This document shows, piece after piece, positions 17,555-26,551 of a stretch of DNA of 38,696 nt. Positions within the stretch are counted from its first letter, which is position 1; the number at the start of each line of letters is the position of its first letter. The DNA lies in assembly GCA_023265155.1 (NCBI GenBank), contig JAHFUL010000012.1, positions 1 through 38,696 on the forward strand. Reading direction: 5' to 3'. Source of the DNA: Acidobacteriota bacterium. GTDB taxonomy: Bacteria; Acidobacteriota; Vicinamibacteria; Vicinamibacterales; CAVVIG01. The position numbers and the translations under genes were made by a program. The notes under the pieces are model-generated. The model was not told where the DNA came from, searched no databases, and was given only the letters and a program-made list of their open reading frames with translations.

Positions 17555-18606
17555 ACGGTTCGGCCCTTCGCGTGCTCCTGGTCATGGATCCGTTCATCGC
17601 CGTTCCACCGAAACACTACGGCGGCATCGAGCGGGTCATCGCCGACCTTGGCAGTGGATTACTTCAGCGTGGTCACGAGGTCACCCTGTGGGCGGCTCCG
17701 GGATCCAGAATCGACACGGCCACCGTCGTTCCGTTTGGAACCGAAGGTGAGTGGACCCGATGGAGCAACCTGCGGAACACCGCGACCGTAACCACCAGGC
17801 TCTATCGTGGCCGCTCGCAGTTCGACGTGGTTCACAACTTCGGCCGGCTCGCCTACCTCTCGGGTGTGCTGTCGTGGAACCTGCCGAAGGTGCAGACGTA
17901 CATGCGCACGGTCAACCCCGGCAACATGCGCAAGGTGCAGGCGCTTGGCGCCAGGCGGCTGTGTTTCACCGCGGTAAGCGCGGCGATCAGCCGGACCGGC
18001 GAGCCCGGCGGCGGCGATTGGCGCGTCATTTACAACTGCGCTTCGCCCGATATGTACCAGTTTCAGGCCGCGGTCGATCCGGCCACGGCTCCGCTCGTCT
18101 TTCTCGGCCGGCTGGATCGCTGCAAGGGCGCGCATACCGCGATCACCATCGCCGAGCGGCTGAATCGCGAGCTCATCATTGCCGGAAACGTGTCGACGCT
18201 GCCTCATGAACGCGAATACTTCGAACGGGACGTGCAGCCGCGCATCGACGGTGGGCGTGTTCGTTACATCGGTCCCGTCGACGATCGACAGAAGAACACG
18301 CTCCTCGGCGGCGCGGCCGCTCTCCTGACCCCCATCGAATTCGAGGAGCCTTTCCCTGTCGTTCTGCCGGAGGCGATGCTGTGCGGCACGCCGGTCATCG
18401 GATTCCGGCGCGGCGGACTGCCGGAGGGCATAGACGATGGGCGGACCGGCTTTGTGTGCGACACAGTCGACGAAATGATGACGGCCGTCGGCCGGCTGGG
18501 TGAGATCAAGCGTCACGCGTGCCGGGCGGAGGCGGAGCGTCGATTCAGCACCGAGACAATCGTGGGCGACTACGAGCGGCTCTATCTGGATTTGTGCCGG
18601 AGCTGA
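17551..18606 (+). CDS. GT4-family glycosyltransferase
   Basis: The 351-residue GT-B protein starts VLLVMDPFIAVPPKHYGGIE, with a GGIERV-type acceptor loop, then FDVVHNFGRLAYLSGVLS. The donor domain has PLVFLGRLDRCKGAHTAI, LIIAGNVSTLPHEREYF and IEFEEPFPVVLPEAMLCGTP, which contains E-x7-E. This arrangement (GGxE start, short second domain, LTPIEFEEPFP) matches the common GT4 subgroup that acts in exopolysaccharide assembly. ATGA overlap links it to the upstream gene. Its stop lies 13 bp inside the next gene if that gene uses GTG 18594. Confidence 0.9.
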   Translation: MNGSALRVLLVMDPFIAVPPKHYGGIERVIADLGSGLLQRGHEVTLWAAPGSRIDTATVVPFGTEGEWTRWSNLRNTATVTTRLYRGRSQFDVVHNFGRLAYLSGVLSWNLPKVQTYMRTVNPGNMRKVQALGARRLCFTAVSAAISRTGEPGGGDWRVIYNCASPDMYQFQAAVDPATAPLVFLGRLDRCKGAHTAITIAERLNRELIIAGNVSTLPHEREYFERDVQPRIDGGRVRYIGPVDDRQKNTLLGGAAALLTPIEFEEPFPVVLPEAMLCGTPVIGFRRGGLPEGIDDGRTGFVCDTVDEMMTAVGRLGEIKRHACRAEAERRFSTETIVGDYERLYLDLCRS

Positions 18607-19289
18607 CGCCTATCCCGGAAGGTCCGTGGCTCAACGTCGGCTCGGGTCCGGCGGAAGCGGCCGGCTGGATTCACCTGGACGGGTCGTGGCAGGCGAAGAT
18701 CGCGGGGCACCGGTGGTTGTCGCCGGTCGGCCGCCTGATGTTCAAGAAGGAGATTGGTCACTGGCCGGCCAGTGTGAGGTATCGCGACGTGCGAAACGGG
18801 CTGGGCTACGGTCCGAGCTCAGTCGCCGTCGTGTACTCGTCGCACATGCTGGAGCATCTCCATCGCTCGGAGGCGCTCGGTTTCCTGGTCGAGGTCAATC
18901 GCTCGCTCGCGCCTGGCGGAGTCCTTCGGGTCGTCGTGCCCGATCTGGCGTCGATCGTCGGCTGGTATCAGGCGCATCGGAACGAGCCCGCGGACGGGCG
19001 GAAGGGTTCGAGCAGCGATCTGCTGATGGACATGCTGCTGCTGCGATCTCGCGAGGCGCCAAACGGCCGGAGTCCCGCGGGCTGGGTGAAGCGGGCGATC
19101 ACACTGCACGAGCACAAATGGATGTACGACGCAGAAGGGCTGCGGGCCTTGTTCGTGGAGGCGGGCTTCCGCCATGCGGAACCGCGAGGGTTTCTCGAGA
19201 GCGCGATACCGTCGGCGCGGCTGGCACTGGTCGAGTCGGCCGACCGCGTGTGCGATGGGGCGGGCGTCTCGGTCGAGGCGCGAAAATGA
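18594..19289 (+). CDS. SAM-dependent methyltransferase (Methyltransf_11-like)
   Basis: The 231-residue product contains WLNVGSGPAEAAGWIHLDGS (motif I and the D of strand 2), VYSSHMLEHLHRSEALGFL and LAPGGVLRVVVPDL, the hallmarks of a class I methyltransferase of the predicted SAM-dependent type common in sugar loci. The ORF track extends to 18519, but that part overlaps the preceding glycosyltransferase by 88 bp and reads as shadow sequence, so GTG 18594 is chosen. It is adjacent to a second, clearly related methyltransferase, suggesting duplication. The substrate is probably a sugar hydroxyl. Confidence 0.8.
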   Translation: MPELTPIPEGPWLNVGSGPAEAAGWIHLDGSWQAKIAGHRWLSPVGRLMFKKEIGHWPASVRYRDVRNGLGYGPSSVAVVYSSHMLEHLHRSEALGFLVEVNRSLAPGGVLRVVVPDLASIVGWYQAHRNEPADGRKGSSSDLLMDMLLLRSREAPNGRSPAGWVKRAITLHEHKWMYDAEGLRALFVEAGFRHAEPRGFLESAIPSARLALVESADRVCDGAGVSVEARK

Positions 19290-20020
19290 CGGCCTCGGCG
19301 AGCATCAAGCAGCGCCTCGGAGGGTGGGTGTTTCCGCGGCTGCCCATCACGCGGTTCCTGTTCGATCAGCTTCGCTTCGAAGTGAACGGCTTCCGCGTCC
19401 GCGCCGCGAACCGGACGCTGCCCTGGCGGCGCGCGCGGCTCGCCGATCTCCGGGGTCAGCGCGATCTGCTGCTGAATGTCGCGTGCGGACCACAGATTCT
19501 CGAGGGGTTCGTCAATCTCGATCTCCTGCCCTCGTCTCCCCAGGTAGTTGCCTGGGATTGCCGGCGATCGGTGCCGGCGGCCGATGCCGCGGCGGCCGGG
19601 ATCCGGGCAGAGCAGTTCGTCGAGCATCTCGAGACCCGGGAGGAGTTGCCGGCGTTCCTGCGTGATTGCCGGCGCGCTCTGAAGCCAGGGGGTGTTCTCC
19701 GTATCGTCGTGCCGGACGCCGGGCGCTACCTGCACGCGTATTGCACGCCGGATCTGTCAGGCTTCCGAGAATTGCAGGTCCCTGATCCATTTCCGTCCGA
19801 TCTGCCAACGCGCATGGACGTGGTGAATCACATCTTTCATCAATGGCATGAGCACCGGTGGGGCTACGACTTCGAAGCGCTCACCCATCGTCTCAGCGCG
19901 GCCGGGTTCGCCGAGATCAGGCAGATGCAGTACGGGGCGTCGCTGCTTCCGGCTCTCGCCCAGGACCGCGATGTCCATGCGCGGTATTCGCTCTACGTCG
20001 ATGCCGTGAAGGCCGCCTGA
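19286..20020 (+). CDS. SAM-dependent methyltransferase (Methyltransf_11-like), paralogue of upstream gene
   Basis: A 244-residue methyltransferase with DLLLNVACGPQILEGFVNLD, QFVEHLETREELPAFLRDCR and LKPGGVLRIVVPDAGRYLHA. The last block matches LAPGGVLRVVVPDL of the preceding gene in sequence and position, so the two are tandem paralogues. The GYDFEALTHRLSAAGFAEIRQ segment is typical of the C-terminal cap of this subgroup. ATG 19286 overlaps the upstream stop (ATGA). The gene is followed directly by the REP/MITE-like element. Confidence 0.82.
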   Translation: MTASASIKQRLGGWVFPRLPITRFLFDQLRFEVNGFRVRAANRTLPWRRARLADLRGQRDLLLNVACGPQILEGFVNLDLLPSSPQVVAWDCRRSVPAADAAAAGIRAEQFVEHLETREELPAFLRDCRRALKPGGVLRIVVPDAGRYLHAYCTPDLSGFRELQVPDPFPSDLPTRMDVVNHIFHQWHEHRWGYDFEALTHRLSAAGFAEIRQMQYGASLLPALAQDRDVHARYSLYVDAVKAA

Positions 20021-20023
20021 CAT

Positions 20024-20162
20024 GCCCGTGGTGAAAGTCATATCGGGCTGTTGCAGTCCGAGGCGGAAGGAGAAACAGGGGTCAGACCCCTTTGTTTTCG
20101 GCTGTGCAAAGGGGTCTGACCCCTTGTTCGAGCGACAACTCACTTGCGCCGCGGACTGCTAG
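20024..20162 (+). repeat. REP/MITE-like palindromic element, copy A
   Basis: A 139-bp element fills the gap between two operon genes. It contains an 18-bp perfect stem, 20077-20094 with 20107-20124, around a 12-nt loop; each arm is itself a near-palindrome (GGGGTCAGACCCC). GCAGTCCG (20053-20060) and CGGACTGC (20152-20159) form an outer inverted pair. An inverted second copy lies at 32508-32648; the first 36 bp (20024-20059) are identical in both. No transposase is present in the window, so a non-autonomous, RAYT-mobilised or MITE-like nature is inferred. Confidence 0.85.
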
Positions 20163-20164
20163 AC

Positions 20165-21475
20165 ATGCGACGTGTGCTGATGGTGACGCCGCATTTTCCG
20201 CCCGACAGCAGCGCCGCGTCTCATCGCGTGCGTCTCGTCGCACCCTATCTCTCCAGGAACGGGTGGGACCCGACGATCGTCACGGTCGATCCGCGCGACT
20301 ACGAAGCAGGCGTCGAGCCCGCGCTCAATCGGCTGGTGCCCGCTTCCCTGCGCGTGGTGCGCAGCCGCGCCTGGAAAGCCGCGTGGACGCGGCCGGTCGG
20401 CTTCGGGGACCTGGGTCTCCGAGCGCTCGCGAATCTCCGCTCCACTTGCCGCCGCCTCTTGCAGGAGGAGCACTTCGACGCGCTGTTTGTCACCGTCTAT
20501 CCGGTGTACCCGGCGCTGCTCGGACCCGGGCTCAAGCGGCGGTTTGGGGTGAAGTTCGTGCTCGACTATCAGGATCCCTGGGTCGGCAGCTGGGGATTGA
20601 CAGTGGGGGGAGGGCCAAACGGTGCGCCCGACCGACGCAGCCGTTTGTCTCGACGTCTGAGCACGTGGCTGGAGCCAATCGCGGTCCGGGCAGCCGACGC
20701 CATCACCGCAGTGTCCGCCGGAACACACGAGGAGATCGCGGCGCGAATCCCCGCCGCGAGACGCCTGATTCGGGAGACGATCCCGATCGGCTGGGATCGC
20801 GACGATTTCACCCGCCTGGAGCTCGCTGGCGCGCCCTTCTTTCGAACGGGCAACGGAGCCGTGAACGTCGTGTACGTCGGCACGATCCTGCCAAATGGGA
20901 TCGACACCCTCAGGGCATTGCTGGAGGGTGTGCGGCGCCTTCGTGATCAGGACGCCGACGCGTACGCCCGGCTTCGCTTGTGGTTCCTCGGTACGAGCAA
21001 CCAGTTTCACGAAGATGCACCGCTGCGGGTCCTCCCGATGGCGATGGAACTTGGCGTGGCAGACGTCGTTCGTGAGATCGCGCCGCGAATCCCTTACGCC
21101 GACGCGCTGGCAACGCTGCAGCAGGCGCACGCCATCCTGCTCCTTGGCAGCACGGAACCTCATTACACGGCCAGCAAGCTGTATCCGGCGCTCCTGGCAG
21201 ACCGCCCGATCCTCGCGGCGTTTCACGAGGCGAGCAGCGTGGTGGACATTTTGAAACGCCTCGGCGCCGGCGCGTCTGTGATCCGGCTGGTCACGTACGG
21301 CAACGCGGGTCCACGCACGGACGACCGCATGGACTGTCTGGCCCGGCATCTGGCGGCGATCGCGCGGCAGCCTCTGAGGCCGGCCGCGCTCGACCTGAGC
21401 CCGATCGACGATGTGTCGGCCGAGGAGCTGGCGCGCAAACTGTGCGGGGTCCTGGATCAGATCAGTGCACACTGA
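20165..21475 (+). CDS. GT4-like glycosyltransferase
   Basis: The 436-residue protein begins RRVLMVTPHFPPDSSAASHR, characteristic of GT-B enzymes of the WbuB-like type, and continues VKFVLDYQDPWVGSWGL and AADAITAVSAGTHEEIAAR. The donor half has NVVYVGTILPNGIDTLRALL and HAILLLGSTEPHYTASKLYP, the SKxYPALLA motif replacing the canonical E-x7-E. The start is fixed by ATG 20165, which lies two bases after the repeat element; the upstream ORF extension is repeat sequence. Confidence 0.85.
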   Translation: MRRVLMVTPHFPPDSSAASHRVRLVAPYLSRNGWDPTIVTVDPRDYEAGVEPALNRLVPASLRVVRSRAWKAAWTRPVGFGDLGLRALANLRSTCRRLLQEEHFDALFVTVYPVYPALLGPGLKRRFGVKFVLDYQDPWVGSWGLTVGGGPNGAPDRRSRLSRRLSTWLEPIAVRAADAITAVSAGTHEEIAARIPAARRLIRETIPIGWDRDDFTRLELAGAPFFRTGNGAVNVVYVGTILPNGIDTLRALLEGVRRLRDQDADAYARLRLWFLGTSNQFHEDAPLRVLPMAMELGVADVVREIAPRIPYADALATLQQAHAILLLGSTEPHYTASKLYPALLADRPILAAFHEASSVVDILKRLGAGASVIRLVTYGNAGPRTDDRMDCLARHLAAIARQPLRPAALDLSPIDDVSAEELARKLCGVLDQISAH

Positions 21476-21479
21476 TTCG

Positions 21480-23900
21480 GTGAGACCGATACGGCTCACG
21501 GCGGTACTGACGCATCCGATCCAGTACTACTCGCCCTGGTTCCGACATGTGGCCAGCCGTGCGCCGGGCATCGATCTCACGGTGCTCTACGCCACGGAGC
21601 CGACCGCCGAACAACAGGGGACCGGCTTCGGACGAGCCTTTCAGTGGGATGTTCCTCTGAGGGACGGATATCGCTCGCAGGTTGTGCGTGCGGCGCGGCC
21701 TCGCGATCGGGTTGACAGCGGGTCGTTCTTCGGCATCGATGCAAGAGAGATTGGCGCCGCCCTTCGCGCCACCCACCCGGACGTCGTGCTCGTCCCGGGG
21801 TGGCATTCGATCACGTTTGTCCGGGCGATCGTTGCCGCCCGGCGTCTCGAGATCCCGCTTCTCTTCCGCGGCGATTCGAATCTCGACTCGGCTCCCGACG
21901 GATGGAAGCGTCCCCTGTGGCGCCGAAAAACCAAATGTCTGCTGTCGTTGTTCGATGGCTATTTGAGCGCTGGCCGCCGGGTTCGCGCGTATCTGGAAAG
22001 CATGGGGGTCCAGTCGTGGCAGATCGCAGACACACCGCACTCGGTCGACAACGAGCGCTTCGCGGGAGCGGCGCGTCCCCACCAATCGGCGGAGGGGCGC
22101 GTGGCCGCCCGTGCGAGGTGGGGACTTCCGGCTGACGCCTGTGTTCTCCTCTTCGCAGGAAAGCTGGAAGCCAAGAAGCGGCCCCTCGATGTCATTCGCG
22201 CGGCGGCCCGTCTCGAGCGGCGCGCGGTCGTGCTGATCGTCGGCGCAGGACCGCTCGAGCCGGCCTGCCGTACAGAGGCCTTGCAGCTCGGCGTGCAGAC
22301 GATCTTTGCCGGCTTCCTCAACCAATCCGAGCTGGGTGCCGCCTACGCGGTCGCAGACCTGCTCGTGCTCCCGAGCGATTCGCGCGAAACCTGGGGACTC
22401 GTGGTCAACGAAGCGCTGGCGACGGGATTGCCTGCCGTGGTCAGCGATCGCGTTGGCTGCGCGCCGGACCTCGTGGACGATGAAACGGGCGCGACGTTCC
22501 CGTGCGGCGATGTCGAGGCGCTCGCCGCGGCGATCGAGCGCGTGCGTCGACGCGCGTTGACAGGCCTGTACGGCGATGCCTGCCGCGCCCGTGCGAAGCG
22601 GTTCGATGTGGAGGCGGCCGCCGCCGGCCTCCTGAAATCCTGTCGACTGGTTGCACGTGTTCCAGCCGCCGCACCGAGAGTTGTTGCGTGTTGCGGGAAC
22701 ATGGTGACCGTCACGGGGCTGGAACGGATGGCGTTCACCGTTCTCGGCGCGCTCGCCGACCGCGGTGCACGCGTCCACTGCATCGTCAACAGCTGGGAGA
22801 ACCATCGCATCGTGGCGCTGGCGGACGGGATCGGCGCCACGTGGTCCGAGGGAGGGCACGAAGGTTCCATCAGGCGCCGCGGGCTCACACCCCGTCGGGT
22901 GGTCGCCATGCTGCGCGATGTTCACGTGTCCAGCGCGTCGCTTTGGCGTGCGGCGCGGCGCCTTCGCGCGACGCACGTGCTCCTCCCGGACCATCTCGCC
23001 CCCGTCCGGAACCTGTTCGCCCTAGCGCGCTTACGGGCGCATGGGGTGCGCGTCATCATGAAGCTCGGCAACGCCCCGGATCAGAGTCCCTTCTATCGGT
23101 TCTACTGGCGGTGGCTGATCAATTCGTTGGTGAGTAAGTTCGTCTGCAACTCAGAGTTCACCAGGCGCGAATTGCAGGCGCTGCGGATCCCGGCCCGAAA
23201 GATGACACGAATCTACAACTCGCTGCCTCAGAGCCGCGATGCGGCAAGTCCTGGTGTCGCGCCGCGACCACAGCGCGGGCGCATCGTCTATGTCGGCCAG
23301 GTGATCCCCGGCAAGGGCCTCGATCTGCTCATCGAGGCCGTTGCCTTGCTGAACGCCCGTGGCGTGCCAGCGACCCTTGCTGTCGCGGGCGACATCGACG
23401 GATGGACGGCCCCCGAGTACGTGGAGTTTCGTCAGGCTCTGCGGACGAGATCGCAGGAACCAGACCTGGCGGGTCGCGTGGAGTTCCTCGGCTGGTGCGA
23501 TGACGTCTGGCGTGTGATGTCGACGGCGGACGTCCACTGCGCGCCATCCAGGCCGGAACTGCGCGAGGGATTTGGGCTCGTGAACCTCGAGGCGAAACAG
23601 GCGGGCGTGCCCTCGGTCGTCTTTGCGTCCGGTGCGTTCCCGGAAGTTGTGACCCATCAAAGTGACGGTTGGGTGTGCTCCGATGTATCGGCCGAAGGTC
23701 TGTCCGAGGGCCTGGCGTATTTCCTCACCGACACGGCGAGGCGCGATGCCGCAGGGGCCGCCGCGCACCGGTCGCTCGCCAGGTTCGACATCGCCGCCTT
23801 CGCCGAGTCGTGGTGGGAAGTGTTTTCGGCTCCGGCCCAGCCGCACGAGCCGCTCGCGGCGATTGAGAGACCGGTCCCCTCAGGAGAAGTGGCCCCGTGA
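21480..23900 (+). CDS. Tandem double-domain GT4 glycosyltransferase fusion
   Basis: This unusually long 806-residue protein holds two complete GT-B glycosyltransferases. Unit 1 (about 1-400) starts RLTAVLTHPIQYYSPWFRHV, has LLFAGKLEAKKRPLDVIRAA and an E-x7-E box in SRETWGLVVNEALATGLP. Unit 2 (about 405-790) starts RVVACCGNMVTVTGLERMAF, has RIVYVGQVIPGKGLDLLIEA and the E-x7-E box in LREGFGLVNLEAKQAGVP. Both donor domains look intact, so the protein could add two sugars in sequence. GTG 21480, just after the previous stop, is preferred; GTG 21465 and a longer ORF are alternatives. Its stop overlaps the next start (GTGA). Confidence 0.87.
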   Translation: MRPIRLTAVLTHPIQYYSPWFRHVASRAPGIDLTVLYATEPTAEQQGTGFGRAFQWDVPLRDGYRSQVVRAARPRDRVDSGSFFGIDAREIGAALRATHPDVVLVPGWHSITFVRAIVAARRLEIPLLFRGDSNLDSAPDGWKRPLWRRKTKCLLSLFDGYLSAGRRVRAYLESMGVQSWQIADTPHSVDNERFAGAARPHQSAEGRVAARARWGLPADACVLLFAGKLEAKKRPLDVIRAAARLERRAVVLIVGAGPLEPACRTEALQLGVQTIFAGFLNQSELGAAYAVADLLVLPSDSRETWGLVVNEALATGLPAVVSDRVGCAPDLVDDETGATFPCGDVEALAAAIERVRRRALTGLYGDACRARAKRFDVEAAAAGLLKSCRLVARVPAAAPRVVACCGNMVTVTGLERMAFTVLGALADRGARVHCIVNSWENHRIVALADGIGATWSEGGHEGSIRRRGLTPRRVVAMLRDVHVSSASLWRAARRLRATHVLLPDHLAPVRNLFALARLRAHGVRVIMKLGNAPDQSPFYRFYWRWLINSLVSKFVCNSEFTRRELQALRIPARKMTRIYNSLPQSRDAASPGVAPRPQRGRIVYVGQVIPGKGLDLLIEAVALLNARGVPATLAVAGDIDGWTAPEYVEFRQALRTRSQEPDLAGRVEFLGWCDDVWRVMSTADVHCAPSRPELREGFGLVNLEAKQAGVPSVVFASGAFPEVVTHQSDGWVCSDVSAEGLSEGLAYFLTDTARRDAAGAAAHRSLARFDIAAFAESWWEVFSAPAQPHEPLAAIERPVPSGEVAP

Positions 23901-25372
23901 AGAAACTGAGATTCAGAGATACGGAGGTCGCAGGCATCGCCCTCGTGTCGAGCCTGGTCGGCTATTTCATCGACGACTGGATTGGTGGTGCGGCGATCGT
24001 CGTGCTGTGGCTGGGGTTCAAGCTGCTGGTCACGGGCGATCGGATTCCCGTGCTGTTCCTGGCGTTTCTGTTCCAGTGGACGCAGGTCACGATCGGCCTG
24101 TTTTACGCGGGGCTGACGGGCCGCGACATCCCGACGATCTACCGGAGCGACTACCGTCCCATGGTGTTGATTGGACTGGGCTGTGTCCTCGCTATTGCTG
24201 TTGGCGTTCGCGCCGGGGTGTCGTTGGTGCGCCGTCGCTGGCAAGAGATGGACATCCAGGAACGGCCGGACGATGTCCTTTCGTGGCCGATGCTGCTCTG
24301 CGCATACGGCGTGGCGGTCGTGTTCGAGGGCGCGATTGTTCAGCTGTCGGCCGACTATCCCTCCCTCCGTCAGATCTTCCTCACGATCACCATCGCGCGC
24401 ATGGGCATGCTGTTCCTGATCTTCCGCCGCCTCTGCCACCCGGTGTTTCGCTGGGCGCCCTTCATGACCCTCCTGGGGATGGAGGTCGCGCTGGGATTCA
24501 CGGGCTTCTTCGCCGGCTTCCGCGAACCGCTCGTGCTCGGCGTCATGGCACTGCTCGAAATCTTCGACCACCGCCGGATGTCGCACGCCGTCTCTCTGGT
24601 CGGACTGCTCGTCGTCATGATCGGGGCCAGCGTGATGTGGATGGGGGTCCGCGCCACGTACCGGCGGGATTTCAGCGAGATTGACGCCTTTTCGACGTCG
24701 CAGAGCGCCCGGATGGACCGGATCTCCTCACTGGGCAGCGCCTTCTTCCAGAGCGATCGCGGAGAGATGCTCAGCACGCTCGACAGCCTGATCGATCGCA
24801 TGTGGGTGGTCTACTATCCAGCCCTTGCGGTCGCCCGGGTGCCGTCGGTGCTCCCCCACACCAACGGCGCCATTGTGGGGGCGGCCGTGACGCACGTCGT
24901 GACGCCCCGAGCCTTGTTTCCGGACAAGCCGGAACTGCCCTCCGACAGCGAAATGGTGCGAAAGTATTCCGGTGTCTGGGTCGCGGGGCGCGCCGAGGGC
25001 ACGAGCATCGCTTTTGGGTACGCGGCGGAATCGTACCTGGACTTCGGTATTCCGATCATGTTCGTGCCGCCGGCCGTGTTCGGACTCCTGATGGGACTCG
25101 CATACGCCTTCTTCGTCAGCATCATCGGGCACCGCGAGCTCGCCGTGGCCACGGTGACCGTGATCTTCTGGCTGGCCTTGTATCTGTTCGAGCGCTCCAC
25201 GGCCAACATGCTCGGCTACGCGATGAGTCTCATCATCTATCTGGGCGTGCCCGCGGTGCTCGTCGACAAGCTGCTGACGATGAAATCGGCATCGGCCCGG
25301 CGGCAAACGGCTTCGCCCTATCTCACGCAGCCCATCCCGGAAGCGCCGCACGCATCTGACGGTCTCCCCTGA
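23897..25372 (+). CDS. Polytopic membrane protein, Wzy-like polymerase candidate
   Basis: The 491-residue product has about eleven hydrophobic segments (for example GGAAIVVLWLGFKLLV, PVLFLAFLFQWTQVTIGLFY, VSLVGLLVVMIGASVMWMGV, ATVTVIFWLALYLF) and a large loop around residues 250-390 with VTHVVTPRALFPDKPELPSD and GTSIAFGYAAESYLDFGIPI. Such a layout and the FFAGFREPLVLGVMALLEI segment are common in O-antigen/exopolysaccharide repeat-unit polymerases, which are too divergent to assign by sequence alone. It sits among the glycosyltransferases, which supports that role. A different membrane function cannot be excluded. GTG start with GTGA overlap. Confidence 0.65.
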   Translation: MKKLRFRDTEVAGIALVSSLVGYFIDDWIGGAAIVVLWLGFKLLVTGDRIPVLFLAFLFQWTQVTIGLFYAGLTGRDIPTIYRSDYRPMVLIGLGCVLAIAVGVRAGVSLVRRRWQEMDIQERPDDVLSWPMLLCAYGVAVVFEGAIVQLSADYPSLRQIFLTITIARMGMLFLIFRRLCHPVFRWAPFMTLLGMEVALGFTGFFAGFREPLVLGVMALLEIFDHRRMSHAVSLVGLLVVMIGASVMWMGVRATYRRDFSEIDAFSTSQSARMDRISSLGSAFFQSDRGEMLSTLDSLIDRMWVVYYPALAVARVPSVLPHTNGAIVGAAVTHVVTPRALFPDKPELPSDSEMVRKYSGVWVAGRAEGTSIAFGYAAESYLDFGIPIMFVPPAVFGLLMGLAYAFFVSIIGHRELAVATVTVIFWLALYLFERSTANMLGYAMSLIIYLGVPAVLVDKLLTMKSASARRQTASPYLTQPIPEAPHASDGLP

Positions 25373-26550
25373 TGCACGTCCTTCACGTCACGCCCTACTT
25401 TGCGCCGGCGTTCGTCTACGGCGGGCCCCCGCGCAACATCCTCGCCCTCTGTCAGGGCTTGCAGGCCGCAGGCGTCGGCGTGGAAGTGGTGACGACGGTC
25501 GCGAATGGGCCGGTCGATCTGCCTGCAACGTCAACAAGATCAACGGCGTCGGGAGATACGTACGAGGGTGTTCGCGTGCACTACGCCCGGCGCGCATTTC
25601 CCAGCGTGTTTTTCAACGCCGCGATCGCCGACCCGATTCACACCGCGCTCGCGCGGGCCGATCTGTGCCACATCCACGGACTGTGGACGGTGCCGGCGTG
25701 GCAGGCTGCCCGCGCGGCCCGGCAGTGTGGCGTCCCCTTCATCGTGTCGCCCAGAGGCATGCTCCAGCCGGCTGCCCTGCGGCGCCGAGGTTGGAGGAAG
25801 CGGCTGGCCTTCGAGTTGTTCGATCGGCATCACCTCATGGGGGCCGTGCGGGTCCACGCGACGGTCGATGAGGAAGCCGCCGTTCTTCGAGAGCTCGTGG
25901 ACCCCGCACGCGTGGTCACGATTCCAAACGGCGTCGATCTGGCCGGTTCGGATCGTGCGCGATCGGGCGCACGCGAGCGACTGGGCATCGCGGCCGGCGA
26001 TCCAATGATCGTCTTTCTCGGGCGGCTCCATCCGATCAAGCGGCTGGATCTGCTCACTGACGCGTTCACGCTGGTCCGTGAGCGTTACCCCTCGGCGACG
26101 CTGATTCTGGCGGGGCCAGACGAGGGAGGCCTTGCGCGTCTTGGGTCGCGGCTCGCGCGACTGGGGTCTGCCGTGAAGATCGTCGGGACACTGGCGGACG
26201 ACGAGAAGTGGGCGCTGCTTCGTGAGGCCACGGCGCTGGTGATGTGCTCCGATTCGGAGAACTTCGGCACCTCGGTCGTCGAGGCCATGGCGGTTGGCCA
26301 GCCTGTGGTTGTCACCGAGACGTGCCCCTGGCGCGAGGTGGCCGACGAGGGATGTGGTTTCTGGGTGCCGCAGAACACCCGCTCCATTGCTGACGCGTTG
26401 TCCTCGCTCATCGCTGATCCCGCGATGGCCACATCCATGGGCACTCGCGGCGCGCGAGTGGCGCGCGAACGATACGATTGGCGCCGGATCGGAGCGGCCA
26501 TGGCCGCGTGCTATGCCGGCGCCTTGTCGGCGAGGCGTCAGGTCGCGTGA
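25372..26550 (+). CDS. GT4-family glycosyltransferase
   Basis: A 392-residue GT-B enzyme. The start HVLHVTPYFAPAFVYGGPPR is the classic GT4 acceptor loop, followed by LCHIHGLWTVPAWQAARA and PFIVSPRGMLQPAALRR, which resembles WcaA/PimB-type subgroups. The donor domain has MIVFLGRLHPIKRLDLLTDA, ATLILAGPDEGG and the E-x7-E box in CSDSENFGTSVVEAMAVGQP. It overlaps the membrane protein gene by TGATG and is separated from the next gene by one base. Confidence 0.92.
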   Translation: MHVLHVTPYFAPAFVYGGPPRNILALCQGLQAAGVGVEVVTTVANGPVDLPATSTRSTASGDTYEGVRVHYARRAFPSVFFNAAIADPIHTALARADLCHIHGLWTVPAWQAARAARQCGVPFIVSPRGMLQPAALRRRGWRKRLAFELFDRHHLMGAVRVHATVDEEAAVLRELVDPARVVTIPNGVDLAGSDRARSGARERLGIAAGDPMIVFLGRLHPIKRLDLLTDAFTLVRERYPSATLILAGPDEGGLARLGSRLARLGSAVKIVGTLADDEKWALLREATALVMCSDSENFGTSVVEAMAVGQPVVVTETCPWREVADEGCGFWVPQNTRSIADALSSLIADPAMATSMGTRGARVARERYDWRRIGAAMAACYAGALSARRQVA

Positions 26551-26551
26551 C

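Noticed and set aside
21462-22994. 510-aa minus-strand ORF
   Set aside because: Antisense to the intact double glycosyltransferase; the composition is the usual shadow bias and no domain is seen.
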